Positions 10,248 to 23,223 of a stretch of 64,000 nt of DNA are shown one piece after another. A program made the translations under genes and the position numbers. The notes below the pieces were generated by a model that was not told the DNA's origin, made no database searches, and worked only from the letters and a program-made list of their open reading frames with translations. Origin of the DNA: Cutaneotrichosporon cavernicola (taxonomy: Eukaryota > Basidiomycota > Tremellomycetes > Trichosporonales > Trichosporonaceae); NCBI RefSeq assembly GCF_030864355.1, contig NC_083395.1:3224001-3288000 (forward strand). The letters run 5' to 3'. The first letter of the stretch is position 1. Every line of letters starts with the position of its first letter.

Positions 10248-11713
10248 ATGTCTCTCGCAACACTTTCACTTCCCACCCTCGCCGAAGCATACACGGTCTC
10301 GGCAGACTTTGTCGTGGCCGCCGTAGGCTCGGCCACTGACTGGCCGTACGGCTGGCTCAACGGCCTCCACTGGAAAATCATCGCCAACGCTGTGGGGTTC
10401 ACGCCCCTCGGCGTCGCGCGGTACCTCGCCCCCCTTGCGCTGCTGTATGCACAGTGCTACCTCCTCTTCGAGCCGGGCACGCGGTATACGCGCTTCGCTA
10501 TCGGCGTGGCTTGTATCGCCGGCATGTGGTCTGCCTGGACAAGCACGCGGTTCACCAGTGAGTCTTGCGTCTATCACACGCTCCTGATTGCGTGGTTCTG
10601 CCGTTCTGTTGCAGTCTCACTTGACGGACGCTGATACCAGATCCGTGGCATAACGCTTGGAACCACGTCGCGACCATGCCGTACATCCAGTTCATGCTCA
10701 AGTCGATTGAGTTTGCTTTTCTCAAGGGCCCGATCCGCGATCCCAGTAATCCGCCCCGCAGCCGTGCAGCATGGGATCTCCTCGTTAACCACCGCATGAT
10801 CGGGCTCGGTAACGTCGGGCTTGACGTCAGTCCGGGCATCCCAAACGCAAAGGTACCTGTCGGTTACGTCGAGCGACACCTGCAGAACTGCCTTGGACCA
10901 CGGCCCACCTCGCGTATTGGGAGCGTGTGGCGTCATGCGAGATATGCTGCGGCCATGTACGTCAGCTTGGACGTGTGCTTCTCCATCATGCGTCGGGGCG
11001 ACGCCATCTTCCGGCAACCGTATGGTGGCCCAAACGTCCTCGAGACGTTTGCCTACGGTAACAATTTCTTCTTCTGCCCAGGCGTGCTCGACTGGCAGAT
11101 ACCCAACTATGCCATCAAGATTCTCGTACAGCTCGCAATCCTCGCTGTGGTATGGATGGCATTCGAGGGATTGTACCAGCTCTTCGCGACTGTGCAAGTC
11201 GCCCTGGGTGCGCCTGTCAAGGCGTGGGACCCGAACCTCTTCGGCGCACCATGGAACTCGGACTCGCTTATCGACCTGTGGGGCAAGCGGTGGCACCAGA
11301 CCTTCCGCCACCTGTTTATCGTCACTGCGTCGGTCGTGCTTCGCGCCCTGCGCCTCCCCGTCAAAGCGCGCAGTCTCTTCTTCATGACATTCTTTTTCAG
11401 CGGCGTCCTGCACATGCTCTCGGAGATGTGCATGGACCCCGTCGGCTCTCCGGCCAGACTCGTTCTATTCTTCGTCCTCGCTGGCGCCGGATGTGCTGCC
11501 GAGGTGAGCTACAAGAACATGACGGGTCACAGGGTGCGTGGTGGTTGGGGTCGCCTCTGGACGTGGGGATACATGACCGCCATCGCGCCTGTCATCTCCG
11601 TGCCCTGGCTCAACTCGGGCTATGGCGGCAACCACGTCCTGCCTGCCGGTGGACCAGGCGACTACATCGCCGCCTTTATCCTCGAGTACGTTCTCAAGAT
11701 TGAGAAGGCTTAG
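10248..11713 (+). CDS. wax synthase / MBOAT-like membrane acyltransferase
   Basis: This polytopic membrane protein has about 430 residues and at least seven hydrophobic spans (for example RYLAPLALLYAQCYLLF, ILVQLAILAVVWMAFEGLY, LVLFFVLAGAGCA, WGYMTAIAPVISVPWL). The motif LWGKRWHQTFRHLFI with a conserved His pair is the hallmark of the wax synthase/MBOAT_2 domain, and FFFSGVLHMLSEM is the usual downstream His-containing helix. Relatives transfer acyl groups to alcohols, sterols or trichothecene-type acceptors; the substrate here cannot be told. One intron (donor GTGAGTCTTG at about 10559, acceptor GATACCAG at about 10640) joins TSTRFT to NPWHNAWNHV. An upstream ATG at 10027 belongs to a leader frame and was not chosen. 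Confidence 0.85.
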
Positions 11714-12123
11714 CTTTGTTCGTAGTGGGATATTTCGTCACTCCTTGTAGAATAGCATATCACCATCACATGTAGACCAGAAGCATTCTCCTTCGCTCAT
11801 GTCTTGAACTCTCAAGAGCCCCGCCTCTTGGCAAGGTGCCCCACCGGCCGGCACTTACGTTCGGCCCTCAGGACCATCGGGCAACGTCAGGGAAAGCGTT
11901 GGCCGCACTGTCCAGCATGTCGAGCGGAGTATCTCGGCCTCCGGTCCGGTTATCTATGCCAAACATAACCAGCCAAAGCCAGTCAGTGCCATGTCGACCA
12001 TACACGAGATGCAGAGTAATATGCTATGCTAGCGAATGTACAGGATTATCAAGAATATCTACGAATCATGTTGAATTTTTGGTTTTGTCGCGACACCAGT
12101 CCCGACTAGAGCAACGCCTACGC
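11714..12123. other. convergent 3' region
   Basis: It lies between two converging genes. No coding signal or RNA gene seen. Confidence 0.5.
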
Positions 12124-13856
12124 CTAGACCGAGTTGGAGTTATCGGCGCACGACCACGGCGATCCCTCGCCCGGCTGCCGGATAATAGTCACAACGGCAC
12201 CATAAGTGCCTGCAATGGTGATGAACATGCCGATGAGGACGATGAAGATGGCCCATGCGGTCTGGGCCTGCTTCCAAGTACTGAGGGAACGCCAGTTGCG
12301 GCCCTTGACGTTGTCGTGCAGCCACATGGCGCCGAAGGGGGTGATGCAGAGGGTGGGGGCGATGAGGGCGCCGACGAGGCTGATGATGCTGTTAAGAATA
12401 GGGATGGCGCTGCCGATAAGGTACGCGATCATCGTGCAAGCAAACGACGAGATGAGCCAGGTAGCCCAGTGGGTGACCGAGTTCTTAGTGAGGTGGTCGC
12501 TGCCACGGAGGAGGCGAACAAAGATGAATTTTGCGGGGATGTGGACCCAGAGAATGACGGAGAAGAAGAGACCGGGCTGGAGATTAGTTTCAAACTAAGA
12601 AGAGAAACTCACAATTGCAAGGCCGTAGCAGATCTTCTTCATGACGTGGCCCGCAGAACCGAGCGAGGGCTGCGAAACGTACTGTCCGCAGAACCAGTAT
12701 ACAACCTAAGTGTTAGTTTGGAGGCTGGATGAAACACAACATCTACTCACAGAGCCAATGACGATGTAGATCAGAGTGACAAAGGTCTGGTTGATGAGCA
12801 TGGCGCGGTGGTACAGGCGCGGCTCGCGCATCTCCGAGATGATGCCAAAGTAGGTGGGCGTGCCGGCGGCAGCAAAGAGGACGGTGGCGACGGCGCTGAT
12901 GCCGCCGACAAAGTCGGTCTTGTTGAAGATCTTAAAGTCCTTCTCCCACGGCGCTGGGGCCTGGGGAGCGTCGTTCGGGCGGTCCTGCACGCCAACGGCG
13001 ATGGTCATGACGAGGACTGGTGTGAGTATCTGGAGCATGAACGGGGAATTGGATCAAGGGTGGCGCAAGATCCTAGGATCGCCGTGGTATGAGGCGCGGC
13101 CGGATCCACGACACGGTTCACGGATGCACGGACCTCTGTGGCATTTGCGATGGAGGAGATGAGGAGATGGAGGAGATGGAGGTACTCACCAGCACTGAGG
13201 ATGGAGAAGAAGGCGGGCCAAGCGAGCCAAGTAACCTTTCCAAGGGTACGGATGCTAGCGAAACCAAAGGAGACGACAAAGACGACAGCCATCCACACGG
13301 CGGTGCAGGTCGCGTGGGTCGAGACTGCGTTGAAGGCGGTCGTGACTCCGACCATACCCGAGGCAGAGAAGAAGAGCATGCAGATACACACGGCGAATGT
13401 GAAGAATTCTTCTCCCCATCGACCGGCGAGAATACGCCCCACGTCGGCCATAGAGTAACATTCGCGGTGGTTGAGCTTGAATGAACCGAGGACAAATGCG
13501 CTCCACGTCACGATGAGTTCGACGACAATGATCAGGATAATGCCGGGAACAATGCCGACGGCTTGGAAGACGAATGGAATCGAGAGGACGCCGAGACCGA
13601 ACGCCGACTTGATCATGAGCACGGTTGCGCCCATCCATCCGACCTGCTATCAGCGTCCTGGCCCCATCCAACACCACCACTAAACCCTCCAGAACTGTGC
13701 TACACTCACGTTACGGAAGTTGGGCCCTCCCTCTTCCATGTCGCCGAAGACGGCATCGTGCCTCGTGTCCTCAGCGCCGGGGTGAACGGCGTAACCCTCT
13801 TCGATGGAGCCCGAGTCCGGCGAGCCGGCAAGTTTTGGTTTTTCTTCGTATCCCAT
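12124..13856 (-). CDS. amino acid/auxin permease family transporter (AAAP, vacuolar AVT-like)
   Basis: The cytosolic N-terminus starts at 13856 (MGYEEKPKLAGSPDSGS). Transmembrane spans follow, starting MGATVLMIKSAFGLGVLSIPFVF, the AAAP first-helix signature. Others include GIILIIVVELIVTWSAFVLG, FTFAVCICMLFFSASG, VLFAAAGTPTYFGIISEM, LYHRAMLINQTFVTLIYIVIG and ILNSIISLVGALIAPTLCI, ending ADNSNSV. About eleven helices are expected and roughly that many are seen. The family moves neutral amino acids in symport with protons at the vacuole or plasma membrane. Five exons; introns lie near 13020-13190, 12704-12749, 12580-12612 and after the first exon at about 13709. The substrate is not determined. 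Confidence 0.88.
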
Positions 13857-14919
13857 TATGGAGTGTGGTTGGAGACCTGTAGCCGAGTGTGGAGGGGTAG
13901 TAAAAGGATGAGAAGACGAGTTTATGATACGACGCGTTTTCACTCCGACTCAGACCAGTTGCCCGCACTGGCTGCCCGACGTCCATTGTACCCATTGTGC
14001 TTGCGAGCTACCCCAGGTGTTACATGGGCCGCGGCGCGGCCGAAAGCGCTGAACGGGGCGTAGGACTGCAGGGCCGTGTTGCGGGGTTGGGGTAGAGTCG
14101 AGTTCCGGATGGAAAATGAATTTTCCAGCTGTTGCTGGGCACATGTCCAAGCAAGCCAGGGCACAGGGTCTGCCGCCGGGCCCTGGGCCCTGAATGCCAC
14201 CCACCCAAGGGCCGAGATCCGAAGCGCCGTTACTTTTTCTTGCTCTACTGCTGTACTCAACGACACAGGCTACAGGCTAGGGAGAGAAAGTTTGAGCGCT
14301 GGAAAATCCTGTTTGTCCGGCGGGTCCCCGTCAGGCCGGTAGCCGCCGACAGTGTTGCCCGCATGCATTGGGATGTTTGTCCGGGGCGGAGGGGGCGAGG
14401 ATGCGGGGTTAGTGTTGGGGTCCGTTGGTTGGCGGGGAGGCGGGGACACAGACGGGGGCGAGGGCGAGGACGAGGGCGATGGCGATGGCGATGGCGGGTG
14501 GAGGAGATAAGATATGCTGGGGTGGACCGGTTACGATCCGCGTCATGTGAGCGACCAGTGGAAAACATACCATTCCTTTGAAAAAAAAAAAAAGTCAGTT
14601 GTCTCTACTCTGGCGCGCCTCAGTCGCCGGCTACAGGGCGGCGGCATCTTGTTGCGTGATGACATGCTCTCCTCGGAATCTCAACAACACAACCACCATT
14701 TTATCTCAATGCACTCAACTTGGTGGATAAGATATCGCTCGCCGCGGTATGCTAGTTTATACATTATCAACCACGAGTGTTGGAACTCGTGGCCAGAGCC
14801 AGAACGAACAAGCCCAGGAAATCATCTACCAAATGCCTCCCTTCTACGCCGTGATCGCGTGGCGATGGTCCGGCTTTTACTATCGCGATCACTGTCCGGT
14901 ATACACAACATGAGTGCGC
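13857..14919. other. intergenic region with GAGGGC/GATGGC hexamer repeat
   Basis: It holds the transporter promoter and the O-acetylhomoserine sulfhydrylase 3' flank. A degenerate GGCGAG/GGCGAT hexamer run covers about 14455-14505 and a 12-13 nt A-tract starts at about 14581. Open frames on both strands are repeat-driven or antisense; none supported. Confidence 0.55.
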
Positions 14920-16734
<1,815 letters not shown>

Positions 16735-17658
16735 TGTTGGTTTTGTTTGTGTTGTGAAAGGAGGGATGGAGTGGGAAAAGGACGAGTAGATGGGGAGATA
16801 TATAGGCCAGAGAGGTTGAGGAAGGAGAAAGCCATTGAGCCGGGTGAAGCCGAGGTGTCAAGCTGGAATGATGGCGTGATCTCGATTTCTCTCTCGGGCC
16901 CCTTGGTGTCGTGCTCGAAATCTCCACCCAATCAAGTTACTACAACGCCTCACAGACTCAAACTATTGACTATTGCTCTTGGCACAAGTCGCCTCGGTCC
17001 TTACGCGCATCGCGTATGCATAACGTCATCCATCAGCGCGTCAACGTGTCCCAATAGCGCCTCATAGCTCCGATCACACTGCATCAACTACCTTTGCATC
17101 GCTTCGACTGGCGTCGACGCAGCTCTCATCCCATCAAACCTAGCGCGGAGGATGAAAACCAGTGCATGGCGTCCAGGATGGCGTGTTCGGCGCTAGGGCC
17201 GCCCGGTCCCAGCGTTTGCACATCTCCATCTGAAGAAGACGAACGGAATGCGATGAGGAATGGGTTAGCCGGAGATCATTCGGGTCAGTCGATATCGCCA
17301 ACGGCCTGGGCAGTATCTTGTGGGCGGCCATGGCATTGCTGGCGTCTGGTTTGGGGTCGTACACAGGCAACTACGAATGTGCGCCTTGCATTGTCCTCCC
17401 CACCACTCCCGAAGAGACCCACATGGTGCGTCGCTGGCCTGTTCGGAGCCATGGCGGAGCCGTGCAGCTGTGCACGGGCCACATGTGTCTCGGCGTCGGC
17501 ACCATGTGCAGCATGGCACAGGTGGCATCGCATTGTTGGAAGACGTCGTCTCATGCAGATCTCGACGCGACTTTGCTTTCTCGGTTCTCGGCTTCCAGCA
17601 ACCGGTTACAACCCGGGCCGGCATTCCTCCATCCAGTCGGAACAAAAGATTCGTGTTG
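16735..17658. other. intergenic region upstream of sulfhydrylase gene
   Basis: It contains the sulfhydrylase promoter. The open frames at 17094-17804 run into the tRNA gene and show no family features. No supported protein gene. Confidence 0.5.
16798..16804 (-). promoter_or_regulatory. TATA box of the O-acetylhomoserine sulfhydrylase gene
   Basis: TATATAT on the minus strand, 64 to 70 bases upstream of the chosen ATG. Position and sequence fit a TATA element; no other core signal was seen. Confidence 0.5.
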
Positions 17659-17750
17659 TGGACGGGTTAGGAATCGAACCAAAGACCTTGTCAAGAACAA
17701 TCTATTCAGAAGATGCTAATGACACGCTCTACCAACTGAGCTACACGCCC
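17659..17750 (-). tRNA. tRNA-Ala (anticodon AGC), with intron
   Basis: On the minus strand the mature ends are GGGCGTG and CCCGTCC plus discriminator A. The D arm is GCTC/GAGC with AGTTGGTA loop, the anticodon stem TGTCA/TGACA with loop TTAGCAT, and the T loop TTCGATT. The intron of about 19 nt follows A37, the canonical position. G3:U70, the main alanine identity pair, is present. U6:C67 and one T-stem U:U mismatch are seen. Confidence 0.92.
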
Positions 17751-17937
17751 CCATGTCTGATGCAATTGGCGGATGTACTAATTCCGCCGTATCGGCCAGA
17801 ATGAGCGATGTATATGCTGCAGAGGAACAGGGAGTAGATGGTTGCACGATTGTTCCGGTTATTTCCTCTTGACGGCTCTTGCTACAACCTCTGCGTCAAG
17901 AAACGGAGTGAGGATTGAAACTACCGAAGGCAAAAAC

Positions 17938-18022
17938 TGGACGAGTTGGGAATCGAACCCAAGACCTCAGCAAATCGCTGGAGTAATGCGAATGGTGCGC
18001 TCTACCCCTGAGCTACACGACC
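17938..18022 (-). tRNA. tRNA-Ala-like (anticodon CGC), with intron, unusual acceptor stem
   Basis: Reads GGTCGTG-TA-GCTC on the minus strand, D loop AGGGGTA, anticodon loop TTCGCAT, a 13-nt intron after A37, a perfect T stem (TTGGG/CCCAA) and 3' strand CTCGTCC plus A. Position 3 is U rather than G, so pair 3:70 is U:U and the alanine G3:U70 element is missing. The anticodon stem has a C29:C41 mismatch. It lies 187 bp from the AGC gene in the same direction. It is either a functional but divergent tRNA or an early pseudogene. Confidence 0.75.
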
Positions 18023-18411
18023 TATTAGACGCACTTTGGCTGAAAATTGGTCGGCCTTCGATTCCCTTCTCTCCGCGCCTCGCGGAATGAGAAAGTCCTC
18101 GCGTATACGTGTAGACGAGGTTCAGGCCGACTGGGGAGCCACAAGCACCACTCGGACCACGGTATGGGGCACCACTACGGCTCGGGCGACACCGAGCACA
18201 AGATTGCGTAGCGGGAGCGGCAGGACGGTATGTTCGCCACGGACAAATAGGTGCGTCGGGCGTTTTGGGGCATGGCTGACGACAGAGGGTAGACAGGGCT
18301 TATCTCAGGCGCAGGTGTGACAAGGATAGATGCATGCGTCACCTACTGCCGAGCTCATGTCTCTGGGCGTTCTGATATTTGCTGTTATTCTTCTCTTTCC
18401 CTTGACGCGTC

Positions 18412-19192
18412 CTAGCACCAGCTGCACTCGTCGAAGCACAGGGCGAGAGCGGCAGCGAGGCCAATGTCGACGCCAGGCGCGATCGTCAGGCAGACCTGGT
18501 GTCAGCGGTGTGAAGGAAATACGCTTACCGAGCCTCGTGGGGCGGAGAATCCATTGCAATAGGTTCTGATGCGGGCGACTGGTGAGCCATCCTCGAGGAT
18601 GACCGTGGCGCTATCCATGCTACCTTGTAGGAGGAGGCTGTGGGGGACACCGTTGTGCTCGACCTTGGCAGTGATGACCTTCGCGGAAGTTGATGCTATG
18701 AGGATAAGGGAGATTCGTAAGAGTGGTTGCGAGATGTTGGCATGTCCCGGAGGCGTTAGGTCTCATCTCATGGAGTGAGTCGAATACTCACCGGCCCACA
18801 TGCGCTTGACACCTAAACGGACGGCACGCCCACGATCGCTGCCCACGATCCCGCGACCGAAAGTGAGGTGATTCTCGGCGAGCGAGTACAGAACGGCTCC
18901 TTTGGCATCGGTCACGTCTGTCATCAGCTTCATATGGGAGGGACGGACCGCGGCGGTCTTGGCCGTAGAGAGAGCGCCGGCGCACGAGAAGGAGCCGGGG
19001 GACGCTGTCCATGTCCATGATTATGGTATCAGCCTGGAGTTAGCCAGAGTGAGGGTGGCGGATCACGCTGGAGCTCATCGCGCCACGTTTCATGACGAGT
19101 GTCATCTCGGCTGCGGCGTAGTTGCCACTGCCTAGTGGCTTGGAGAGCTTAGGGAGCACTTGGAGGAACGCCGTAAGTGTGTTGGGGAGCAT
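18412..19192 (-). CDS. LURP-one-related / tubby-C-terminal-like protein, copy 1
   Basis: Paralogous to the gene at 25620-26318. Hand splicing gives MLPNTLTAFLQVLPKLSKPL, then EMTLVMKRGAMSSSADTIIM, DVTDAKGAVLYSLAENHLTF, ITAKVEHNGVPHSLLL, VILEDGSPVARIRTY and a C-terminal segment LTIAPGVDIGLAAALALCFDE. That last motif (APGVDxxL...L..D) closely matches copy 2 and is typical of the LURP1/DUF567 fold, a beta barrel with a buried C-terminal helix. Function is unknown in fungi; relatives are lipid or membrane associated. Introns: 19034-19066 (33 nt), 18918-18948 (31 nt, donor GTCCGT), about 18700-18790, and 18495-18527 region. The 31-nt intron resembles the second intron of copy 2 in length and acceptor and removes what otherwise looks like a frameshift. 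An upstream ATG at 19327 is less likely. Confidence 0.7.
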
Positions 19193-19636
19193 GGCGATAG
19201 TGATAGGTGCGGGAGTGGCGAGAAGTGGGGAAGAGCCAAGTGTGTGGGGTTTAAGAACCACAAGCAGTGGCGTGAGAAGCTGTAGCTTTGGGCATGCTTT
19301 TGTTGTGTGCGTCGGCCGAGTCAGCATCAATGTTGTCAGTGTTGCAGTGTTGCGGGTTGGGCGTCAACAGGGCGATGTTGCTCGACGGCTCGTGCGCCGC
19401 GGATCTCGGTATCACCGCGATACCGAAGAGATGCTTTGGTGCGATGGACACCTCTGATCGGACTGGCGTGACAAACAGAGTCGGTGTCGCACATTGTACG
19501 GTGGGTAAATACATTAGATATTATGAGGGTGATGTAGTACGATTGTGGTGCTGTAGTGCGATTATGGTGCTGTAGTAGTAGCGAAATCTAAACAGTGCAC
19601 ACCATGCTGTGCGGGTAGACCTCTGACGGTCTAGGT
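19193..19636. other. intergenic region, nothing recognised
   Basis: It lies between the LURP-like gene start and the next gene's 3' end, both on the minus strand. No coding or RNA signal seen. Confidence 0.5.
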
Positions 19637-20460
19637 CTAGTCCTTGGCCACGGAATTGAGCAACGCGTCATCCTCGGCTGTCTGGAGGGCGGCGAGCGGG
19701 GCGCACCAATCGTTCGACTGGCCACGAAGAGTGCAGATCTCGACCACGAGCGACAAGGCGAGCTGTAATCAGCCTCAGCCTTCTCCTTCTCCTTCTGCTT
19801 GTCTGGATCTGAAGACTCACAATAACGACAGTGATCCACCCGACAATTCCCGATGCAAGCGGAAGCAGGCAGTTGGCGTCCGTGCTGGTGGTACGCTGAT
19901 ATGGAGGGGTGCGGGCGATGCACTCGGGCACAGCGGTGAATACGATGCAGTAGTATCCCATGATGGCGGTTCCTGATACGACGAGGAAGCCGCGCCACAC
20001 AGAGGCGGAGAGGAGGGAGGTAACCCTCGAGCTGGGCTTTACCGCCGTCACGACGAGGCTGAGGTCAGTTGGGGCAGAGGGGGGAGGCTCACTCAGATAT
20101 GTACAACACGGTGGCGAAGAAGGCCCAGGCACTCTGGGCGATGTACGCATTACCATACGCGCTCATGATAAGCTCGTGCTGACCGGTGATGCACACGGTG
20201 GCAATCGCCATGGCGCCGGTCACGAGAGTGAAGAGGAGGCCGAGGGAGTCGGTTGTGATGCGAAGGGCGGGGGGAGATGGCATGGTGGGTGGGAGTGGGA
20301 GTGGAGTGGGAGAGAGAGAGAGAGGGGTCGTAAGCCGGCGCTTCAGAGGATCAGTGGGGGGAGGTGGTAGCTGTTGTTTGTGTTGAGGTTGTATGGTTGC
20401 TGGACTGGAGAGACTGGAGAGATTCCGTTGGCGCTGGAGAGAGTTGCTCGTGGTAGCCAT
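19637..20460 (-). CDS. uncharacterised tetraspan membrane protein (MARVEL-like topology)
   Basis: Four hydrophobic spans are visible: SLGLLFTLVTGAMAIATVCI, AYIAQSAWAFFATVLYI, GFLVVSGTAIMGYYCIVFTA and ASGIVGWITVVIVLALSLVV. They are followed by a short tail LRGQSNDWCAPLAALQTAEDD ending SVAKD. This resembles small fungal MARVEL-domain proteins in layout, but no diagnostic motif proves it. Intron 1 has donor GTGAGCCTCC and acceptor CTGACCTCAG near 20050-20095; intron 2 has donor GTGAGTCTTC near 19819 and acceptor CTGATTACAG near 19764. The start at 20460 gives a Gln/Pro-rich N-terminus; the in-frame ATG at about 20283 (MPSPPALRITTDS) just before the first span is an equally good start. Confidence 0.65.
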
Positions 20461-21651
20461 GGAGGGTCGTCATTCTGTGGCTTTTGATGGTTGATACTAC
20501 GTGCCAAGACTTGTTTGTCTTTTGAATTGCTATGCTGTGCCCAACTGTTGCCAAGAAACTGTAGCTGGCGGAGATCCCACATTGCCATTACGTCATGGCC
20601 GGGCACAGTCGTGTTGAGAATCACATACATCAATAAATACACGTCATTTTTACAGTCTACTTGAGGGCGATATACACCATCGTTTTATGCATCTACTCCA
20701 ACTACTACGGTAGCCCGGTTCTTAGCTCCACCAATCAGTACCATCGCAGCAAAATGCCCGCAAAGTGCCCGCATTCCTTGACAGCGTCGTCTTCCTCTCG
20801 CTGTTTGGTAGCCCGAGTTTACCAAGTCGACAACTCAGTCTGTGGAGTCGTAATGGTGTCTGGTGTCTTGGCATCGTAGGGTGGGTGAGGTTGCAAATAC
20901 ATACAGTGGGCTCCACCCTGTTCCACCCCGTTCATGCTCACATGATCATGTCTAATGAGTGTAACTCTAACCCCGCAGAAAATGAATGGTGCGCGTTTAT
21001 AAAGTCAGCACCACGGCCTGGCTTGGTCCAAGACAGCCTCACTTTGTCCTTGGCGGTTTGAGTATCCACAGCCGCTCCTGGTGCCTGGTTAGTTACGGGA
21101 ATCATGAATAATGGTGGGACAAAGTACTGCCGAGATCAAGATGAGGAGATTCCTGCAGTTGAGAATACAGGCACTAGGGCTAGGGTGTAGGGGAACCACT
21201 CGGTTCCTCTTCGCTAGCCTGCAAGGTAGCCCCAGTGAGACCTCAGGTTTGCATTATCAGGTCGCGAGGATACGCCATGCCCCTCTCCCAGACTCTCAAT
21301 GCCTCTCACGATAGGCCAACACACTACAGGTATTTCGAGAAGGTTTAGAATGGGGCGATCCCCCAGGTCCCAACAAAGTGCCAACGCTCTGCAACTGGCG
21401 GGTGACTCTGACTCCCTGGACCCAGACCTGGGGCTTCTCACGGCATGCTGGCATGGTAGGGCATTGTTAAATCCAGGTCAGACCCATGTCTCGCGCAATC
21501 TGGCACTGGCACTCTGCCGATCCGCCAACAAGCCGGCCCACCTCGGCTGGTGGGGACCAGGTAACTGGCACCGGCGCATCAATTTAGTAGCCAACCATGC
21601 ATCGCCAAGCCAGCAAGTTGTCTATTCACCATCATCTCACGACTCTACACG
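20461..21651. other. 1.2 kb intergenic region, divergent promoters
   Basis: It lies between the tetraspan gene (minus) and the single-pass membrane protein gene (plus). Several short frames on both strands lack family features. No supported gene. Confidence 0.55.
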
Positions 21652-23223
21652 ATGCTCGGCGCTCTCGCCATCGCGGGCTTGCTAGTACCCGTCGCGGCGC
21701 AGTACGTGAGCCCGTTCTCACTACGTGATCCCGATGTCTACTTCAACTTGTCGATACCTGCCGTCTCGCCATTCTTCACATATCGCGGCAACTGGAGCGA
21801 TGGTGGGCCAGACGGACTGCCTTGGATCAGTGGACCCACCTCCAACATGTCGTTCTACGGCGCAGGCACCGCTGCGTGGGTGTATACCCACATCAGCGGG
21901 GCTGGATCGGGCTCAAAGGACCCACCTGCGTCCATGATTGTCGCCGGCCGCTCCAATCCTCTCGACCTAGGCGACAACAACTGGGTCTTCCCTTATCGGA
22001 CCAACAAGATGGCCTACACTTTTGCTCTGATCAACAGTGTTCCTGCAAATGACAGCCTCCAGTTCGACAGCGTCACAATCGAGAGCGGACTGTATACCGA
22101 GGCGAAGAGCTGGGAAGAAGTACACTGCGTCACAGAGTCGTTTACCAAGAACTCTAGCCTGGAGCTCAGCTTCCAGGGCGGCGCGTGGACCTTTGGCACC
22201 GACGAGCAGAGCGCTTGGGGTGGTGCGGTGATAGCGACGCTGCCACAGAACACGAGTTTTGTATGGGTCAACGCGAGCTCAGTGTCGGGCCCCATGAACG
22301 CCAACACGTTCAACCTCTTCATGTCTCGCGGCATAACTCCTCTCAACTTTCAACAGATGAACCTCAACTCGTTACGCTCGTATGAAGCCAAGGACATGAT
22401 TGTTTACCAGGCCCCGCTGGACCCGACCGACCTATACCAACTCACGCTGAGCGCTCCCGGCAACAATCAAATGATCCTCAACTCGATCACGTACTGCTCG
22501 TACTACAAGGACGGCATCGTTCCTGTCGCCAAGAAGAAGAGTAACGCGGCACTCATTGGTGGCCTCGTAGGCGGCCTCGTCGGTGGCTTCCTCATCTTGG
22601 CAGCCATCGGGTTTGCGCTCTGGTGGAGACGACGCAAACGCCAGCACAAAGAGTATGAACAACGTGTTTGACTTGAAGCTGACTCCAGAACGCCAGACGC
22701 TTTTATTGTGGACGAGAGCGCAGAGACCCAGCCGCTGCCGGACAAGCGCATGCTAGGCTCCATGGCTGTGCCGCGTAGCAGTTCGCCGACGCAGTTTGGT
22801 ACCGATTCGTCCGACTTGCATGCCGAGTACGAGGCCAAGCTCAACCTCCTGGCCAATGGTGGTTCGCGCCAGAACAGTCGCATGTTGAGCGCCGACAACA
22901 GCATGAGTGGAGATCGGACAATGAGCGGTGACTCGTACCGCAATGGCTCTCGTGGAATTAGTGGCGACTCGTCCTTGTCGGGAAGCACAGAGCAAAAGTC
23001 GATGGACCCAGATGGAATGCCTCGGCGCCCACGCCGCCAGCGCCGCACACGTCATGTTGTTGAGCACGCCGAAGACGGCGGCGAGATTCGCGTCGAGAAC
23101 GGCGAGGAGGTTGTTGTCGAGGTCCTGCCACCGGTATATCGGCCCGAATGGGAGGAGCGACGGCGCTCAGACTTGCCACAGTCGCCGCCGATATCTCCGC
23201 CTCTACCGCGACCGCAGTTGTGA
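21652..23223 (+). CDS. single-pass type I membrane protein, extracellular beta-rich domain, Ser-rich tail
   Basis: A signal peptide (MLGALAIAGLLVPVAAQ) is followed by about 290 extracellular residues with several N-glycosylation sequons (NLS, NWS, NMS, NDS, NSS, NTS). A glycine-zipper transmembrane span (ALIGGLVGGLVGGFLILAAIGFALWW) and a basic stop-transfer (RRRKRQHKE) come next. The cytoplasmic tail has repeated MSGD/ISGD serine motifs and basic PRRPRRQRRTRH, and carries the motif LPPVYRPEWEERR near its end. A 36-nt intron (donor GTATGAAC within the RKRQHKE codons, acceptor CTGACTCCAG) joins HKE to TPDAFIVDESAE. The extracellular part may be a lectin- or galactose-binding-like fold, as in related fungal membrane proteins, but I cannot show it. 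The C-terminal motif recurs in the gene at 46487-47883. Confidence 0.8.

Noticed and set aside
18918..19060. Apparent frameshift at a five-C run in LURP-like copy 1
   Set aside because: A 31-nt intron (18918-18948), like the 31-nt intron of copy 2, explains the change of frame without an indel.
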